DNA of 64,000 nucleotides. It comes from Atherinomorus stipes (lineage: Eukaryota > Chordata > Actinopteri > Atheriniformes > Atherinidae). The position numbers and the translations under genes were made by a program. Location: positions 372,001-436,000 of the forward strand of contig JALJCO010003102.1 of assembly GCA_023101725.1 (NCBI GenBank), read 5' to 3'. Below the pieces are notes generated by a model. That model did no database searches and was not told where the DNA came from. It saw nothing but the letters and a program-made list of their open reading frames with translations. Shown one piece after another: positions 13,561-25,672 of this stretch (positions within the stretch are counted from its first letter, which is position 1; each line of letters begins with the position of its first letter).

Positions 13561-14810
13561 TGGTCTGCTGTGTATGGCTACTGCGCTTGTTTGAGTTTTT
13601 CATTGCTGTGTAGATTGGTTGAGATTAGTTAACCCTTTCAGTTGTATGTCTATTGTTTTAGGTCTATATTTTAAAGCTGAAAACATCATGAAATAAGCAT
13701 ATCTCTATAGAGATCTTGGTAAAACTTGTGGGATTTGTTAAAATGTGTGAATATCATCATGTGTTATTGGTAAGAAATGAATGAGGATGGCTCATAGCAT
13801 AAATGAAAAAACGTTTCAGGCTCACCTAAAAAAAAAAAAACAAGACAAAAAAAGACACTTTCAAGATTAATATAAACATCCCTTTGGAATAATGCAGCTG
13901 TAGGTACGAACCTCTTTCAAACCATAGTACAATATTCTGAATATTGAATATTCCTCATGTGAATATTGTCTCTGTAAAGGTTAACTCTGATAAAGCAAGC
14001 AGTAGATAATTAGTGTTTTTTGTAGACAGTTGTTGTGAAATCTCCAAAGTTCTGGCTCAGTTTGGCTCCATCTGTTCTCATTACCCCCCATCTGGGGGAC
14101 CAGGTCGTATAAGGTTAAGATTCTGCGTTTCTTGTTGCCATCTGAAGTTGTTCATTTTCTCACAGTTGTCTAAATTTCTGTATTTAGAAGTTTGTGGTGC
14201 ATTTGCTGTAATATTATCAGACACTTAACATGTCATACGCTAAATGCAAAGTCCACGAAGATTTTCTGCTTCCACATTTCTGAAAGTTGTATTACATTTT
14301 TCGTCTTCTGGGTCCTGCATCAACAGCTGTTTTTTATTTCAGTCACTTGAAGTGTAAGATATGATTTTCTGACAGGCAAATCTTGACAGTGGTAGACCTT
14401 TAGAATTTTATTTGAAAAGAAAATCCTCCTGGAGTGTGTGTCTGTCTGTGAGGATCATTTCTGACAGTGATAGCTGTCACTCTGGGCTTGTTAAATGTTT
14501 AAAGATTAAGTTCTGACATTGAATTGTTTTATTTATGTGAGAAAGAATTTAAATGGGATCTTCACTGTGCGGCTTCATTCTGCATTATTAATAACAGACA
14601 TTGTGGTTTGTTGTCTCTTCACTGTCCATCTGCATGCTCTTCCACTTGGTGGATGTCTAATGCTGCTGTTTGTCTGCATCTAAACTGTAATCTGATCATG
14701 ATAATGTGATTTTGATCTCTTCATACAACTAGAATGAATCTGGTTATGACTGTAATGAGAAAATGTAAAAAGATAGTGAGTTTAGTGTGGTAATTGTATT
14801 TCTGTCTGTC
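13561..14810. other. End of the nrxn1 last intron
   Basis: AT-rich unique sequence leads into a good 3' splice site (tttctgtctgtcttgcag, ending at 14816). No other exon was recognised. The 61-codon and 71-codon frames here look like chance. Confidence 0.55.
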
Positions 14811-14816
14811 TTGCAG

Positions 14817-15121
14817 CCAATCCCACAGGTGCTGGAACGAAGGATTATCCGGGCCCATCAGAGGTTTTCCGGGAGTCCAGCAGCACTACGGGGATGGTGG
14901 TCGGCATTGTAGCCGCCGCTGCATTGTGTATTCTCATCCTGCTTTACGCCATGTACAAATACCGGAACAGAGACGAAGGATCGTACCATGTAGACGAGAG
15001 TCGAAACTACATCAGCAACTCAGCACAATCCAACGGCACCGTAGTCAAAGAGAAACCAGTCAACACTGCGAAGACCTCTAACAAGAACAAGAAAAACAAG
15101 GACAAGGAGTACTATGTGTGA
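14817..15121 (+). CDS. nrxn1: Neurexin-1-like terminal exon (transmembrane segment and cytoplasmic tail)
   Basis: This is the last coding exon of a neurexin, a presynaptic single-pass adhesion protein that binds neuroligins, LRRTMs and cerebellins outside the cell and PDZ scaffolds such as CASK inside. A pyrimidine-rich acceptor ends in CAG at 14814-14816. The exon opens with two bases of a split codon, then 100 residues and a TGA at 15119-15121. Residues 1-25 are a juxtamembrane stalk ending ESSSTTG. Residues 26-46 are the hydrophobic helix ([21 protein letters not shown]). The tail begins [10 protein letters not shown], the protein 4.1-binding type motif, and ends KDKEYYV, a class II PDZ ligand. 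From recall, [11 protein letters not shown] and the [13 protein letters not shown] end fit neurexin-1 better than neurexin-2 or -3. Paralogue a or b cannot be told. No upstream exon is visible, so this is the 3' end of a very long gene. Confidence 0.95.
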
Positions 15122-16800
15122 TTATTAAAGCTTTGGTCTTCACCAGACCAACTTAAACATCAGTCAAAAAGACAAATCAGGACATCAAAATGTGTACAGT
15201 ATAATAACAAAGATGAACATTATTTAGTCATTTTCCTACAGGGCAAAACTCTACCAAGTGAAATAAAAAAAAATAAAAAAACTGTCTTTACTCTCAAGTA
15301 CTTAAGGCAGAAAGTCCAGGAAGAGACAAACTCTGGCAGAAGACCTAAAAATGGACTGAATACATATCTAACATGTCAACCAAACAACATTAACCCATCT
15401 GTAACTTGTTCCTTGGCCAGGATGACGTGATCAGACTCCATTGTTTCTGGTAAACAACGGAGCACACATGCACTTTGCAAATGGAGATTCAGCATTACAA
15501 ACCTGACGTTTGCATTTACATTGCCTGTGTTTGTGTTGTTGAGACTTTTTTTCTAGAGAAAATGGCACAATGCATAGATAAATACACAAATACGCCAAAC
15601 ATTTACTGAGGATGGAGAGGAATTAAAAAAAAAGAAAAAAAAAACAGGTGACGGTGGATCAAGGGATTCAGAAATCAGCCAAAGTACTCACTGGAAAGGC
15701 TCTGAAGTCTGGCAAAGACTGGAACCTGGTCGGCTGAACAGCTGCAGTGCAAAGATTAGAACAATCTCTCGTGAAAGACTTTGATTTAAAAAGAATATGT
15801 CAATTGTGCCAGTAAGAAATGTGGAGGCCTTCGCTTTCACATTGTGCGATCTCACAGGAGGAAGTTTCCTCAGAATCCTGGGGATGTCTCAAAAAGTGTC
15901 ATTTGGGAGCCATGCACGCAAAATTATCTTATTACAGTACATATGTTTATATACAGTACAACCACATCTATATGTGCTTTCTGGACTGTGACAAAGTGGT
16001 GTTTTATAGCCTGTTGTATAGATGATGCAAACTATAACTGCTCCTCAACCATTTTTGGAATAAAACACAAAAAAGACAAAAAGAAGATGTAAATGTTGAA
16101 AAAAAAGTGTTGCTAGACATAGAAGATTTTATGAGGACATGCTTTTTTTCAGTTGGATAATAATTTGACCCCCACCTTCCTGTTTTTACATGTGTTCCTA
16201 TATAGTTTTTTATACAAATGCCAACCTGAGATAGATGATCCTGGACCAGTTACAGCCTATCCGTTTCCCAAAAACACTGCACAAGGTGTTGACAATGGAG
16301 ATATGTCGTCACGACTTGTGTGGCTCTCTTTTAAGGAATCACTGCCTTCCTCCTCAACCCCGACTTACACAAGTGAGTATGAAGCTCAAGAATATGAGTG
16401 ACGATGATGGATGACGACGATGATTAGGATAAATTAACTCGCTGTGTGTTTTTTTCTTTCCAAGTGGTATTATAAGACTGTCCAAATGTGTGCTGGGCTG
16501 ACACAAAAACCCTGTGGAGAGTAGCTCAACTAAGTCTCCATTTCAACTGTTCTGTGTTTGTTCTGTCATTCTGTCTGTCAGTTCTGCTTTCCAGAGACCT
16601 GTACTTGGAATGAGTATGAGGAAAAATGACCATGAACTATAAATGATGATTATAAATTCTCTGTTTGCTCCTCTTTTGTTTCTTTTTGAGTGTTTTCTGC
16701 TCAGTTGTATTTCTTCTTGTACTCCACATTAAAAGGAAAAAACTTATAAAAACTAGTTTTGACAGATCTAATGAATAAAATATTACCTAAGTGAACTTAA
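15122..16800 (+). other. Probable 3' UTR of nrxn1
   Basis: This is unique-looking sequence after the neurexin stop, with no recognisable repeat. Candidate polyadenylation signals are AATAAA at 16059-16064, ATTAAA at 16728-16733 and AATAAA at 16774-16779. The last pair would give a UTR of about 1.65 kb. Short open frames such as 16153-16401 show no family resemblance and are best read as chance. The end point is inferred from signals only. Confidence 0.6.
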
Positions 16801-18400
16801 AATAGCCTATTGACAGCATCTGTGGGAGAACCATGCAGGTGTCATGATTTTTCAATGGACCCCCTGTAACCCTGTCTCATGATGAGCACAGTACCCATTT
16901 TATATTCAATGTGCACTTCCTCCTTGTCAAATCTAGGGGCTATCTTTACCCACAATGCACCTCACCCAACAAATTGAGCCTCGAGTGGGTTATATTAGTT
17001 GTGGCTAATATAGTTTCAAGCCGCTAGAAGTGAGTACAGATGCTTCACGGCCTACAGGTATTTGATAAGCTCACCGCGGTGTAACTTTACACTGCAGGAC
17101 TTTTTTCTTTCATTTTTAAACTTGTCTCCACCTTAACTCAAGTGACACCTCTTGATATTTATCTCCTACACAAGCATTTATACAACATTTTCACATTTTA
17201 CGTGACACATTCTTCACAGCATGCAGTGTTGCTCTGTGTGATCTGTAAACAGACTTTGATGTGTAAAACCGACTGGGTTGCATTTCTTTGAGCTGTCAGC
17301 TCCTGGCTCTTGATCTTACGTTTAACCGCTGCATCTGTCCGTGCATTGTATGACTACATGCAAAAAAAAAAAAGAGAAATAAATAAAATAAGGGGGGGTG
17401 GGGGATGTGACACATTATGCTAGAGGGAAAAAAGCTATAGAGGATATAACTAAATTTCACGGGCATGCTATCAACAGACTTGCCATCTGATTGCTGGAAA
17501 AATTAAATGATAAATGACTGTATGGAACAGATAACAATTTTGTTTCTAAATAAAAATAAGAAAAGCTATATTCACCAAGAAGTCTCGTAAAACATAAAAA
17601 GTGGCAGCTGAGAAATGTTTTTTAAGATGCTCATTTACCAACAAAATGGTAAACAAAAGAGGACTGGACAAGTTGTTATAAAAACTAGCTGAATGAGATT
17701 AACCAATATTTCTGTAACAAACAAGTTAGAATATTTCATAGGCTTCTGCTAAAGATGAACATAATCTTCCAGGGTTGTAAGACGGATGTCGTGACTGTGT
17801 GTTCGTCTAAACAGCATGGGTGACTTGGCCCTACTAAAAGCTAACCAATATTTATAACAGCTCTGGAGAGACAAACTGTCTATTTTAGGAGAAGACTTGC
17901 TTTATTCAGTAGCACAATGTCACAGCACAGTAGGGGGCTGCAATAATACAAGATTTGGTATCGATCCAACACTGAGTAAATAAAGGGGTGTTGTCAAACC
18001 AATATCGAAACTGTGACTTTTTTATAGGGCTGTCAAAATTAATGCAAGATTAATTTGTGTAGTTACATTAGTTATGTAATACATTAACCCATAAACAGCA
18101 ATGTTATACTTATGCCATTGAACAGTAATCTGGATTTGGCATTATTTAAAAGAGAGAAGCTGGGCATGTAAGTGCCTTGTCACAGCCACAAACCAAATCC
18201 ACCAAGACAGTTTATCCTCCTTGTATATGCGTAAGGATCCGAATAGTTTTCAAACCTAACTTTAAAGTGTCAATATTATATTATCATACTAGTATCGATC
18301 AATTTCAATAGCAATGTTGGTGCAGAAGTCATCAATATTTGAATCAATCTGCCCACCACTACAGCACATCTTAGACTGGTGTTAAACAACCTGCTGGTAA
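16801..18400. other. Intergenic DNA, with hAT-like degraded sequence near 17940-18360
   Basis: No gene was recognised downstream of the neurexin UTR. Around 17940-18360 phrases such as ggtatcgatccaac and gtatcgatcaatt in opposite sense suggest an old hAT-type MITE, but its ends are not clear. Confidence 0.4.
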
Positions 18401-18419
18401 TCCAGACCAATCATCTCTA

Positions 18420-18732
18420 ACTAAGGATAACATCGGCCGATATCAGCATTAAAATGTGATATCAGAAAATATCAGTATTGGGTTTTTCGGACCAACATTT
18501 TTTTTTTACTAACAAAATCTTATGAGACTAGCATTGGTCCAGCATGTAGAAAAGTCCCTGTTATCCTGGAAGAACTTTATTTCCCAGCATTCCTTTCAGA
18601 GTCATGTGTCTACGGTGCAGCTGCTGCTGCTACTGTACAGACTGACTTGCTTTGAAGCTGCTTTATAATATGTCTGGTTTCAAGTTGTTGGTCAAGTTAC
18701 CAAGTTGTCAGAAACGTAATTAGCCACATGTT

Positions 18733-18763
<31 letters not shown>

Positions 18764-19225
18764 TGGGGGGGTGGGTGGGGGGGTGGGGGGGGGGGTGGGG
18801 GGGGGGGGGGATTTTTCGTTAGGGTTGGTGGGGGGGGGGGGGGTTTGGGTTGGGGTTGGTTGGGGGGGGGGGGGGGGTTTGGGGTTGTGGGGATACTTCC
18901 AGCAGAAATTGGGTTTGGGTAATCTGGGGTTGGGTGGGTTTGGTAGGTTGGAAAAGCTTGGGGGGGGGCCACAGAGAACACCACACCCCGCGGGCCCGGA
19001 GGGCCAATACCTGCTAGTATCTGATATATGGCAGCCAGAAGTCCAAAATGAACTCCTCTGGCTGAGTTAAGACTATTTTGGGATCTTTGCTGTCAGAGCA
19101 GAATATACTTGTATTTCTCAAAATATGAAAGATACAACCTTACAGTTGTCTGCATGTATTGGTATTGATTGATATTGGATTTCGATTTTTAAAAAAGCCA
19201 ATATCAAACATCACTACTTTTAACC
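18420..19225. repeat. Degraded MITE interrupted by a G-homopolymer block (18734-18970)
   Basis: The flanks (cggccgatatcagc near 18433 and ttggtattgattgatattgg near 19159) look like the arms of a hAT-type MITE. Between them, 18734-18970 is almost pure G on the + strand, broken by short GTT and GTG units. Apparent frames here are glycine-only or proline-only and are not genes. Such runs are typical of low-complexity expansion or of consensus error. Confidence 0.6.
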
Positions 19226-19639
19226 CATTTGTCGTTCCATTGGGTCTCAGTGGGATGCTTTGGTTGTTCCAGCAGGATTGCTGAACTGCCAGGGAGTTAA
19301 GATATTTAACCTGCAAAAAATATATTTAAAAAGATGGCACCCTGGCTGCTTAGCAGCTGAATTTGTGTACAACCAATTTAATATTCCAAACTTTAGCAAT
19401 TGATTTCAAACAGAGTTGAAAGAGGAGATGATGCAACCCTGTGGTAAACATGCCCCTGCATGGTAAATATGTTGCTGACATTGAAGTAAAACTAAACTAA
19501 ATCCAACCAAAAGTAGTTGTTAAAGTGTAGCCCTGAGAAATTAATGGCGCTTTTTAGTGATTTATTTATCCCTCTTCCACATTAGCTCCTCTACTTTCCA
19601 AGTATGAACACACCTGCCGCCCTAAAAAAAAGTAGTATA

Positions 19640-20670
19640 TGAAAGTATGCTTTAAATAATTTAAATTTTAAAATTAAAAAAAAGAGATTTTTTTTACTTT
19701 TTAATTTATTTTTATATATAAAAATATATATAAATTTATTTGATATTTAAATAAAAATGAATAAAAATAAAATATATAAAGTATATATATATATATAAAT
19801 TTAAAAAAAATTTAATAAGAAAAATTAAATTAAAATTTTTAAACAAACTGTTGTTGATAAAAGAAAAAAAATAATGTGGGGGGGGGGAGGAAAAAAAAAA
19901 AAAAATTGATTTTATATAAAAAAATATTATATTTTTTTTTACAAAGAAAAAAGGAGAAGAAGAATAAAAATAAGGAATTAATAAAATAAAAAAAAAATAT
20001 ATATAAAAAAAAAAAAAATGTAAAAAAAAAAAATAAAACAAATATAATAAGATTTTTTAAATGTCTTCTCGGTTGTAACATAATAGTGTGTTATAAAAGC
20101 AACTTTTCAGGTAAATATGTGATTCTCGGAGGAAGGAGAAAGAATATTGTCCCCCCCTCACGTGTTGTCCTCCGCCGTCCCCCCCAGAAGGCGTCGATCG
20201 CGCGGGAGGAGATCACCCCCCATTCACATAAATCCCTCACCGGCACATGGGGACTTCACCTGTAGACATAACTGAACCCCTCTACACATTTATAAAAAAA
20301 TAAAAAAGGAGAAAAGTAAGAAAGATAAAGGAGGGGAATGAGTTTTAGGACATTATTAGAAATTTCGTGCATTTTTGGAATAGAAACTCTCTAAGAGATA
20401 CATAGGAGATTTAAAATTAAAAGGGAAAGAGAGGGACAAAAAAAAAAAAAACAAAAAGAAATTTAGAGAAAAAAAGGATGTAGGAAAAGAAGAAAAATTG
20501 TGAGAAAAAAAAAATATTAGTATTACATATACGAAAATCTTTATTAAAATTATAAAAAAAAAGTAGTAATACAAAAAACAAAATTATAAATAAAAAAAAT
20601 ATTTAATAATGATTAAAAAATGAAAAGGGGGGTATAAAAATGGGGATATATACTTTTAAATATACTTATA
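19640..20670. other. Anomalous A/T-homopolymer block with a small GC-rich island
   Basis: The composition changes abruptly to long A and T homopolymers with interspersed TATATA. A GC-rich stretch sits at about 20130-20280, with tracts of C and phrases such as gcgtcgatcgcgcggg. Normal-looking sequence resumes near 20680. Frames here are phenylalanine/tyrosine or lysine low-complexity. It does not read like a known repeat. A poorly polished gap fill is a plausible reading. Confidence 0.5.
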
Positions 20671-21905
20671 ATAAATGGACAGCACGTTGGTTTTTATCTC
20701 AGTGTGTGTAGCCTACTGTACGTTTCATCAGATAAATTGCCACCCCTCTCATCTAGCTAAATTAAGTTTCGGCCAGATAAAAGGCCCTGTTTGGCTTTAA
20801 TTAAAAGCTTTCATTTAAAGCCAAACAGAACAGTACTGTAAGCTCCTGTTTGGCTTTAAAATAAAGTCAAAACCTCAGAGTGGAAAATCTGCACAAAGAT
20901 TTTCTCCCACAAAGTTTCGGACGGACCATCACTTCATATCCACGGAGTCAAATGTACCCCAAAAGTAGCACTTGGCAATTCTACAGCATAGTTCAACCAA
21001 ACCATGACATCGTTTTTTTTTTTTTTTCTGCAAGTGTTTGATTATGAGATTGTGCAACCTATGCAGCAGACATGATTCCTCTAGAGACTCCACCTCCTCT
21101 CTGTCACAGCTCTTGATCAGCTGCTCGAGCTTTCTAATATGATGGTGCTCATGTGTGATATGCCAACCTCTCCAAATGGAAATTCCTTACTTCAGCTGGT
21201 TTGCTCAAGGACAATACAGCAATGTCATTTTCACACTGAAAATAGCACACAGTGTTAAAGAAAATGGAAAAAGAGCCACAGTGTGTTAGTGCAGCTGCTG
21301 CGCTGCATGTACTGGTTAGGAGATGCAATGCAGTGCAGAAGGATCACACTGAAGCTTTTTCCTGGTAGTAGAGATGCTAATAAAGCAGTTATATCAAATT
21401 CTTATTGCTAAACTGCCAACTGTCGACAGTCAGTTATAATTTATATTTTCTAAATCTTACCTATAGTTTTTTTGCTTTGTTTTGTTTTTGTTTGTTTTTT
21501 TATAAATAGACTCTTTTCGCTTTGATCAGATGAGACTGACTGATTCAAGTGTTGCAATGTTTTGATTGATGCATAGTAGTAATTTGAATCACCTTTTTTC
21601 ATATAACAGAGAACCAGATAAAGAGAGACACAACAAGAATAATCTCTTGTGTAATACACAAAGCTGTTTTGACTTTGGAGAAAAAGGTGTTTATTTGACA
21701 TTTTTCCTTTGGTAAGAAGGAATTTAATACATATTTTCTGATAAAGTCCAACATATCTAAATCATGAAACCGAAATCTCAGTTAAATGATAAGGGGTGTC
21801 AGCCTAAATGTCACATGTAATAGTAATTAGTTACATCTCCCTCCCTGCTTCAATGGAAGAACAGCATAAGTCATGCTTAGTGGGAAAGAGTGATCCATGA
21901 CCTGT
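20671..21905. other. Intergenic DNA with a small inverted repeat (20788-20865)
   Basis: TGTTTGGCTTTAA at about 20790, its reverse complement at about 20815-20832, and a further direct copy near 20850 form a short hairpin-prone cluster. Nothing else was recognised. Confidence 0.4.
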
Positions 21906-21913
21906 GTTAACAC

Positions 21914-22536
21914 TAGAGATGCACCGATCCAATTTTTTTTCTGATCAGAATCCAACGCGATACCTGGGCTGAGCGTATTGGCCGATACCCGATACCAATC
22001 CGAAACTACTGCTGAATGAATGAACCGTATATGTTGCCACGTGAGTGAAGACATCAGGTTTGATATAAACATTTAGCCTTGTTAGATAAAAGGTAGCAAA
22101 TCAACACAGATATAAATGTACTTAATATTATTTGTTAACTATGGAAGAGTATTAGGGCCACTGAAGAAGAAAAATTGAGAAAAAAAAATCAGAATTCTGA
22201 CTTTAATCTCAGAATTTTGACTTTTTTCAGAAATTGTAAAAGAAAAAGTCTCAGAATTTCTATCAATTTATTTATTCATTTGTTTATTTGTTTCTTTTAA
22301 TGTTCTGGAAACAAGTCAGAATTTTGAAATAAAGTCCCAATTGTAACTTTTCTCAGAATATTTTCCCTCATTGGCCCTAATCCTCTTCTGTGACAAAGTT
22401 TACACTTATTGTGATATTAGGCTAATAAAAACAGAAATGACTGCTGGATTGGCTACATTCATCCAATACCAGATCCCGCTAATTTGTCAGTATCAGAGCT
22501 GATATCCGATCTGGTTATCTGATTGGTGCATCTCTA
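21914..22536. mobile_element. hAT-type MITE with TAGAGATGCACCGAT ends
   Basis: The left end TAGAGATGCACCGATC (21914) and the right end GATTGGTGCATCTCTA (ending 22536) are near-perfect inverted repeats of a form widespread in teleosts. The sub-terminal CCGATACCCGATACC phrases are also typical. The flanking 8-mers GTTAACAC and GTTCACTG agree at five positions, consistent with a decayed 8-bp duplication. There is no transposase. Confidence 0.8.
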
Positions 22537-24190
22537 GTTCACTGAGAAATACAAAACAGCAGAATAACATGTTTCAGACCATAAGAATATTCTGATCATA
22601 AACCACAAAGCACCTGCATTTACTTGAATAAAAGAGAACTGCTGTGAGATCAGATATGAAGTCATGTCAGAACATCTGTCCAAGTTGCTGATGTAGGCGT
22701 CTCAGCACCAACAAAATCCTTCTCGCCTTGTCAAAAATGTTTTTACAGATTTAAACCGTGTGTATTTTCTGTTTTTTTGGTAAGATGTTTCAGTCTGAAT
22801 GGTACAGGTTGTTTAGTTTTCTGGAGATGCTGCTGTGCTTGCCTTCATGTTGCTGTCAGCTGAGCTCACTTGTTTCATAAACATCCATGCTCGAAGGATT
22901 TGATCTTGACTTTCACCAAAGGCAGCTGTATCCCAGAGCTGCAACTCCTTTTGTTATTTTTGTTTGTTTGTTTTTCATAGTCTGGGTTTGCATCGGTTTG
23001 CATGTAATGCACCATATGTGACCCACTTACCTTGGACATGACATGATAAGACACCATGTTGTCCATTACTGTCAGACCACGCTGATGAGATGAGCTTGTA
23101 AGTTCCTATCAGTGTCCGACTCCCAGACTTTTAAATCATCCAACAGATGTATAGTACTGCATTTGGAGTTTTTATTTTTTTCCACTGAGGCCTGAGTCTC
23201 TTACAGTTAAAGTGAAGTGTGCTTTGCTAAGCACAGCAGTGCTCCTCATCCAGTGGTATATTCTGGTCCTTGCTAATCGATGTCCGAGCTCTGCTCTGTT
23301 GTTCCGTTACAAGGTGGGGATTATTTTCACTGGAAAAGGCTGCAGAGATGTTTTACATGACTTGTTCCTTCTCTGCTTCTGTTGTGTTGTTACGGTTTGC
23401 TGAGTCTGACACATTTAACTTGGCTTCCACTTCTCTTTCTGTCTGGGTGCCTTCATTGTTCGTGGTTCATTACCCACTTTCCTTTTTATCCGACACTCTT
23501 ACATTGTTGTCTTTTCACATTGAGGTTAATTCTACCACTTCAGTGTTACTGACCCAGGATGGTTATTGTTTTTGTCGTCTTTGTCTCTCTTTATTGCTAC
23601 AAGTAAATAGTAATGTTTAGTGATTTTGGAAATGTTCTCTGATTTCAGTGGGGATGTTTTGAGGCTACATCTGCAGAAATGTGATCCTTCCCCAGCTTTA
23701 ATATGATGGGGTTGATGGAGACTGAATTCATCCTTACTGTGATTGAGGTCAGCCTGTTATGTCATCATACTTGGACTATGACATTAACCTGACTGCCAGA
23801 TGGATTTGCTCCCGCATATCCATCTGGGAATCATCCGTTAGAGTAGTTTTGGGAAGGGGCGAAAATACAGGTTAGCTGATTGGATAAGGCATCTGTCCAT
23901 CACCACCTATGTTGGTGATAGACGAGCCAAATCAACCAATCAGATTGTGGCAGGATGAGGTGGGTATTTCTGCCACCAGCCAATCAGTGGTTGGCAGATG
24001 GTATACAAACCAGGTAAGAACTAACTAGAGCGCATTGTTTCCTGACTTCAAGCAACACACTGGGTTCACGTGACTTCCTGTAAGCACGGAAGGTAGGCAA
24101 TCGTGTGTTTTGGCAGGTTTATGTAGAGATGGGCCAATTAAGCCTTTTGAACCTTTTGAGGCATTTGCTTGACTGTATTGGAAAAAGGGT
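22537..24190. other. Intergenic DNA, nothing recognised
   Basis: There is no protein family, no SINE and no clear terminal repeats. The 116-codon frame at 23270-23620 and the overlapping 63-codon frame show no motif. Confidence 0.4.
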
Positions 24191-24828
24191 GAATTCCAAT
24201 TCCTGTCTAAACCCTCAATCTCAAAAATGCGCACTCCCGCAAAGTGCAAGTGCTGTCCCGATTCTCAGAAAGTTAAGTTAAGGGGGAAGTTTGAGGGCTG
24301 AATCGCCCTCAATATTGAGATTCTCCGACACCACCCTTGTGAGTAAGGGCTACCCCAGAATGCAAGCGTCAAAGAAGGCGAGCAACAAATCTTAAAGGTT
24401 GAATATGGAACATTTTTATTAAAAGCTATATTTTTAAAAAAATAATACCTCCACAGGTCGTTTGGGGGTGTACAGAATGAAAGTGCAACATTTCCCAGAA
24501 AAATTATATTTAGCCTAAAAATAATTATAAAATAATTTTTTACGGGTTCGATAATGGCATTTTATTTACGTCTATAAGCCAATACACGCCGCCATTGCGG
24601 GTTGCCATATACGATCTCTGTGTGGAAACAATATTTCGGTCATAGTCAGGCTTGTACAGGGGAAAACCGTAGAGACGACCAGTGAAGCAGCTGCTTCAGA
24701 GCCCTGGAGATATTGTTATCTGTTTCTGAGGAGGAGTGACCTGAGAAGAGCAAAACCTGGAGTAAATTTAGGTGAAGACTTCACTAAATGGACCCACATA
24801 AACGTTTTCCACGGAGTAAAACACTGAA

Positions 24829-24857
24829 ATGGCGACTTTCCTGCTGGATCGGTAAGC
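24829..24857 (+). other. Exon-like ATG segment with a consensus splice donor inside the TTAA element
   Basis: An ATG at 24829 opens eight codons (MATFLLDR) that run straight into GGTAAGC, with the GT of the donor at 24852. Upstream is a purine-rich, exon-like stretch. It may be a captured 5' exon or chance. No downstream exon of a host gene was recognised. Confidence 0.3.
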
Positions 24858-25024
24858 TAGCTTGTTTGCTAACATGGCTAACATTAGCTGTCAGTTATAA
24901 ACTCCTCTGTGTTACTTGTTAAACATGCTGCAGGCTGTTGGTCACTTGCGTATCGGCAGCGAGCCTGGCATCCCAGCGGCTGGAGTTGTTTTTCTGCCGT
25001 TGCAACTACAACCTAGACACACGT

Positions 25025-25621
25025 TGTACTGCTGCTGCTTATGTGTAATGGCTCAGCCGCCCCGCTAGGGGGAAATAGTGAGCTTGACACAGTGTAAGCC
25101 TACGTCAGCCATAGGAGTGCAGTGTCAGAGGAAGACAAAGCAAGTGGCAAACGTGGCTGGTGCAGTAATTTCTGGGGATTACATTTATACAGAGCACGGG
25201 AAATATATGCCTGTAAGTGTTTTATGAGTATTGGATTATAAGTATTTAGTGATGATAGAGGTCGAACCGATTCTTGTTGTACGTTGGGTTATCGCTGTTA
25301 TTTCGCGGATGCTAATCCCGCTAGCATGTCAATGGACTTTTCCATTAGTAGTTAGCATCGAGCTAGCGGGTTTGACACTAGTCATTTACAGTTTGTGTGT
25401 GCTTTAATTACTGACTCATGATTCATTACAAAGCTGTGAAATATGTTGTATTATGCCTTGTATATATTTTTCCTCATATGTATATCTTTGTTTATTTCAG
25501 TTTTACAGTGCCTTCGGGAGAAGGAAATAAATATGAAGACATACTGAAGTCTCATGCCTTCTTTCTGAAGAACTGTTAACTTTAAGCCAAAATGAATCCA
25601 ACATTCACGGAGGGCTGAAAA
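25025..25621 (+). repeat. 5' LTR of the BEL/Pao retrotransposon
   Basis: It is 597 bases long, and reading it against 31534-32130 I found no difference. It is preceded by CACGT (25020-25024), which recurs after the 3' LTR (32131-32135). It starts TGTACT and ends CTGAAAA, so the usual terminal CA is missing. AATAAA lies at 25526-25531. A donor-like CTGTAAGTG (GT at 25213) and an acceptor-like TTTATTTCAG (ending 25500) lie within the LTR. If the duplication is ACACGT, the LTR ends one base earlier. Confidence 0.93.
25213..25500 (+). other. Intron-like unit within the 5' LTR
   Basis: A strong donor (CTG followed by GTAAGTG), a TACTGAC branch-like motif near 25409, a T-rich tract and a TTTATTTCAG acceptor are in the correct order over 288 bases. 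The same unit is in the 3' LTR at 31722-32009. This is inferred from consensus only. Confidence 0.35.
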
Positions 25622-25672
25622 GTAAAAAGGCATACATCTCATCGCATTCTGTCTGCAAGTAAAACCTAATCC

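Noticed and set aside
18697..19070. Glycine-rich and proline-rich frames
   Set aside because: They are translations of the G homopolymer block and not proteins.
19736..20081. Phenylalanine-rich frames
   Set aside because: They are translations of A/T homopolymers in the anomalous block.
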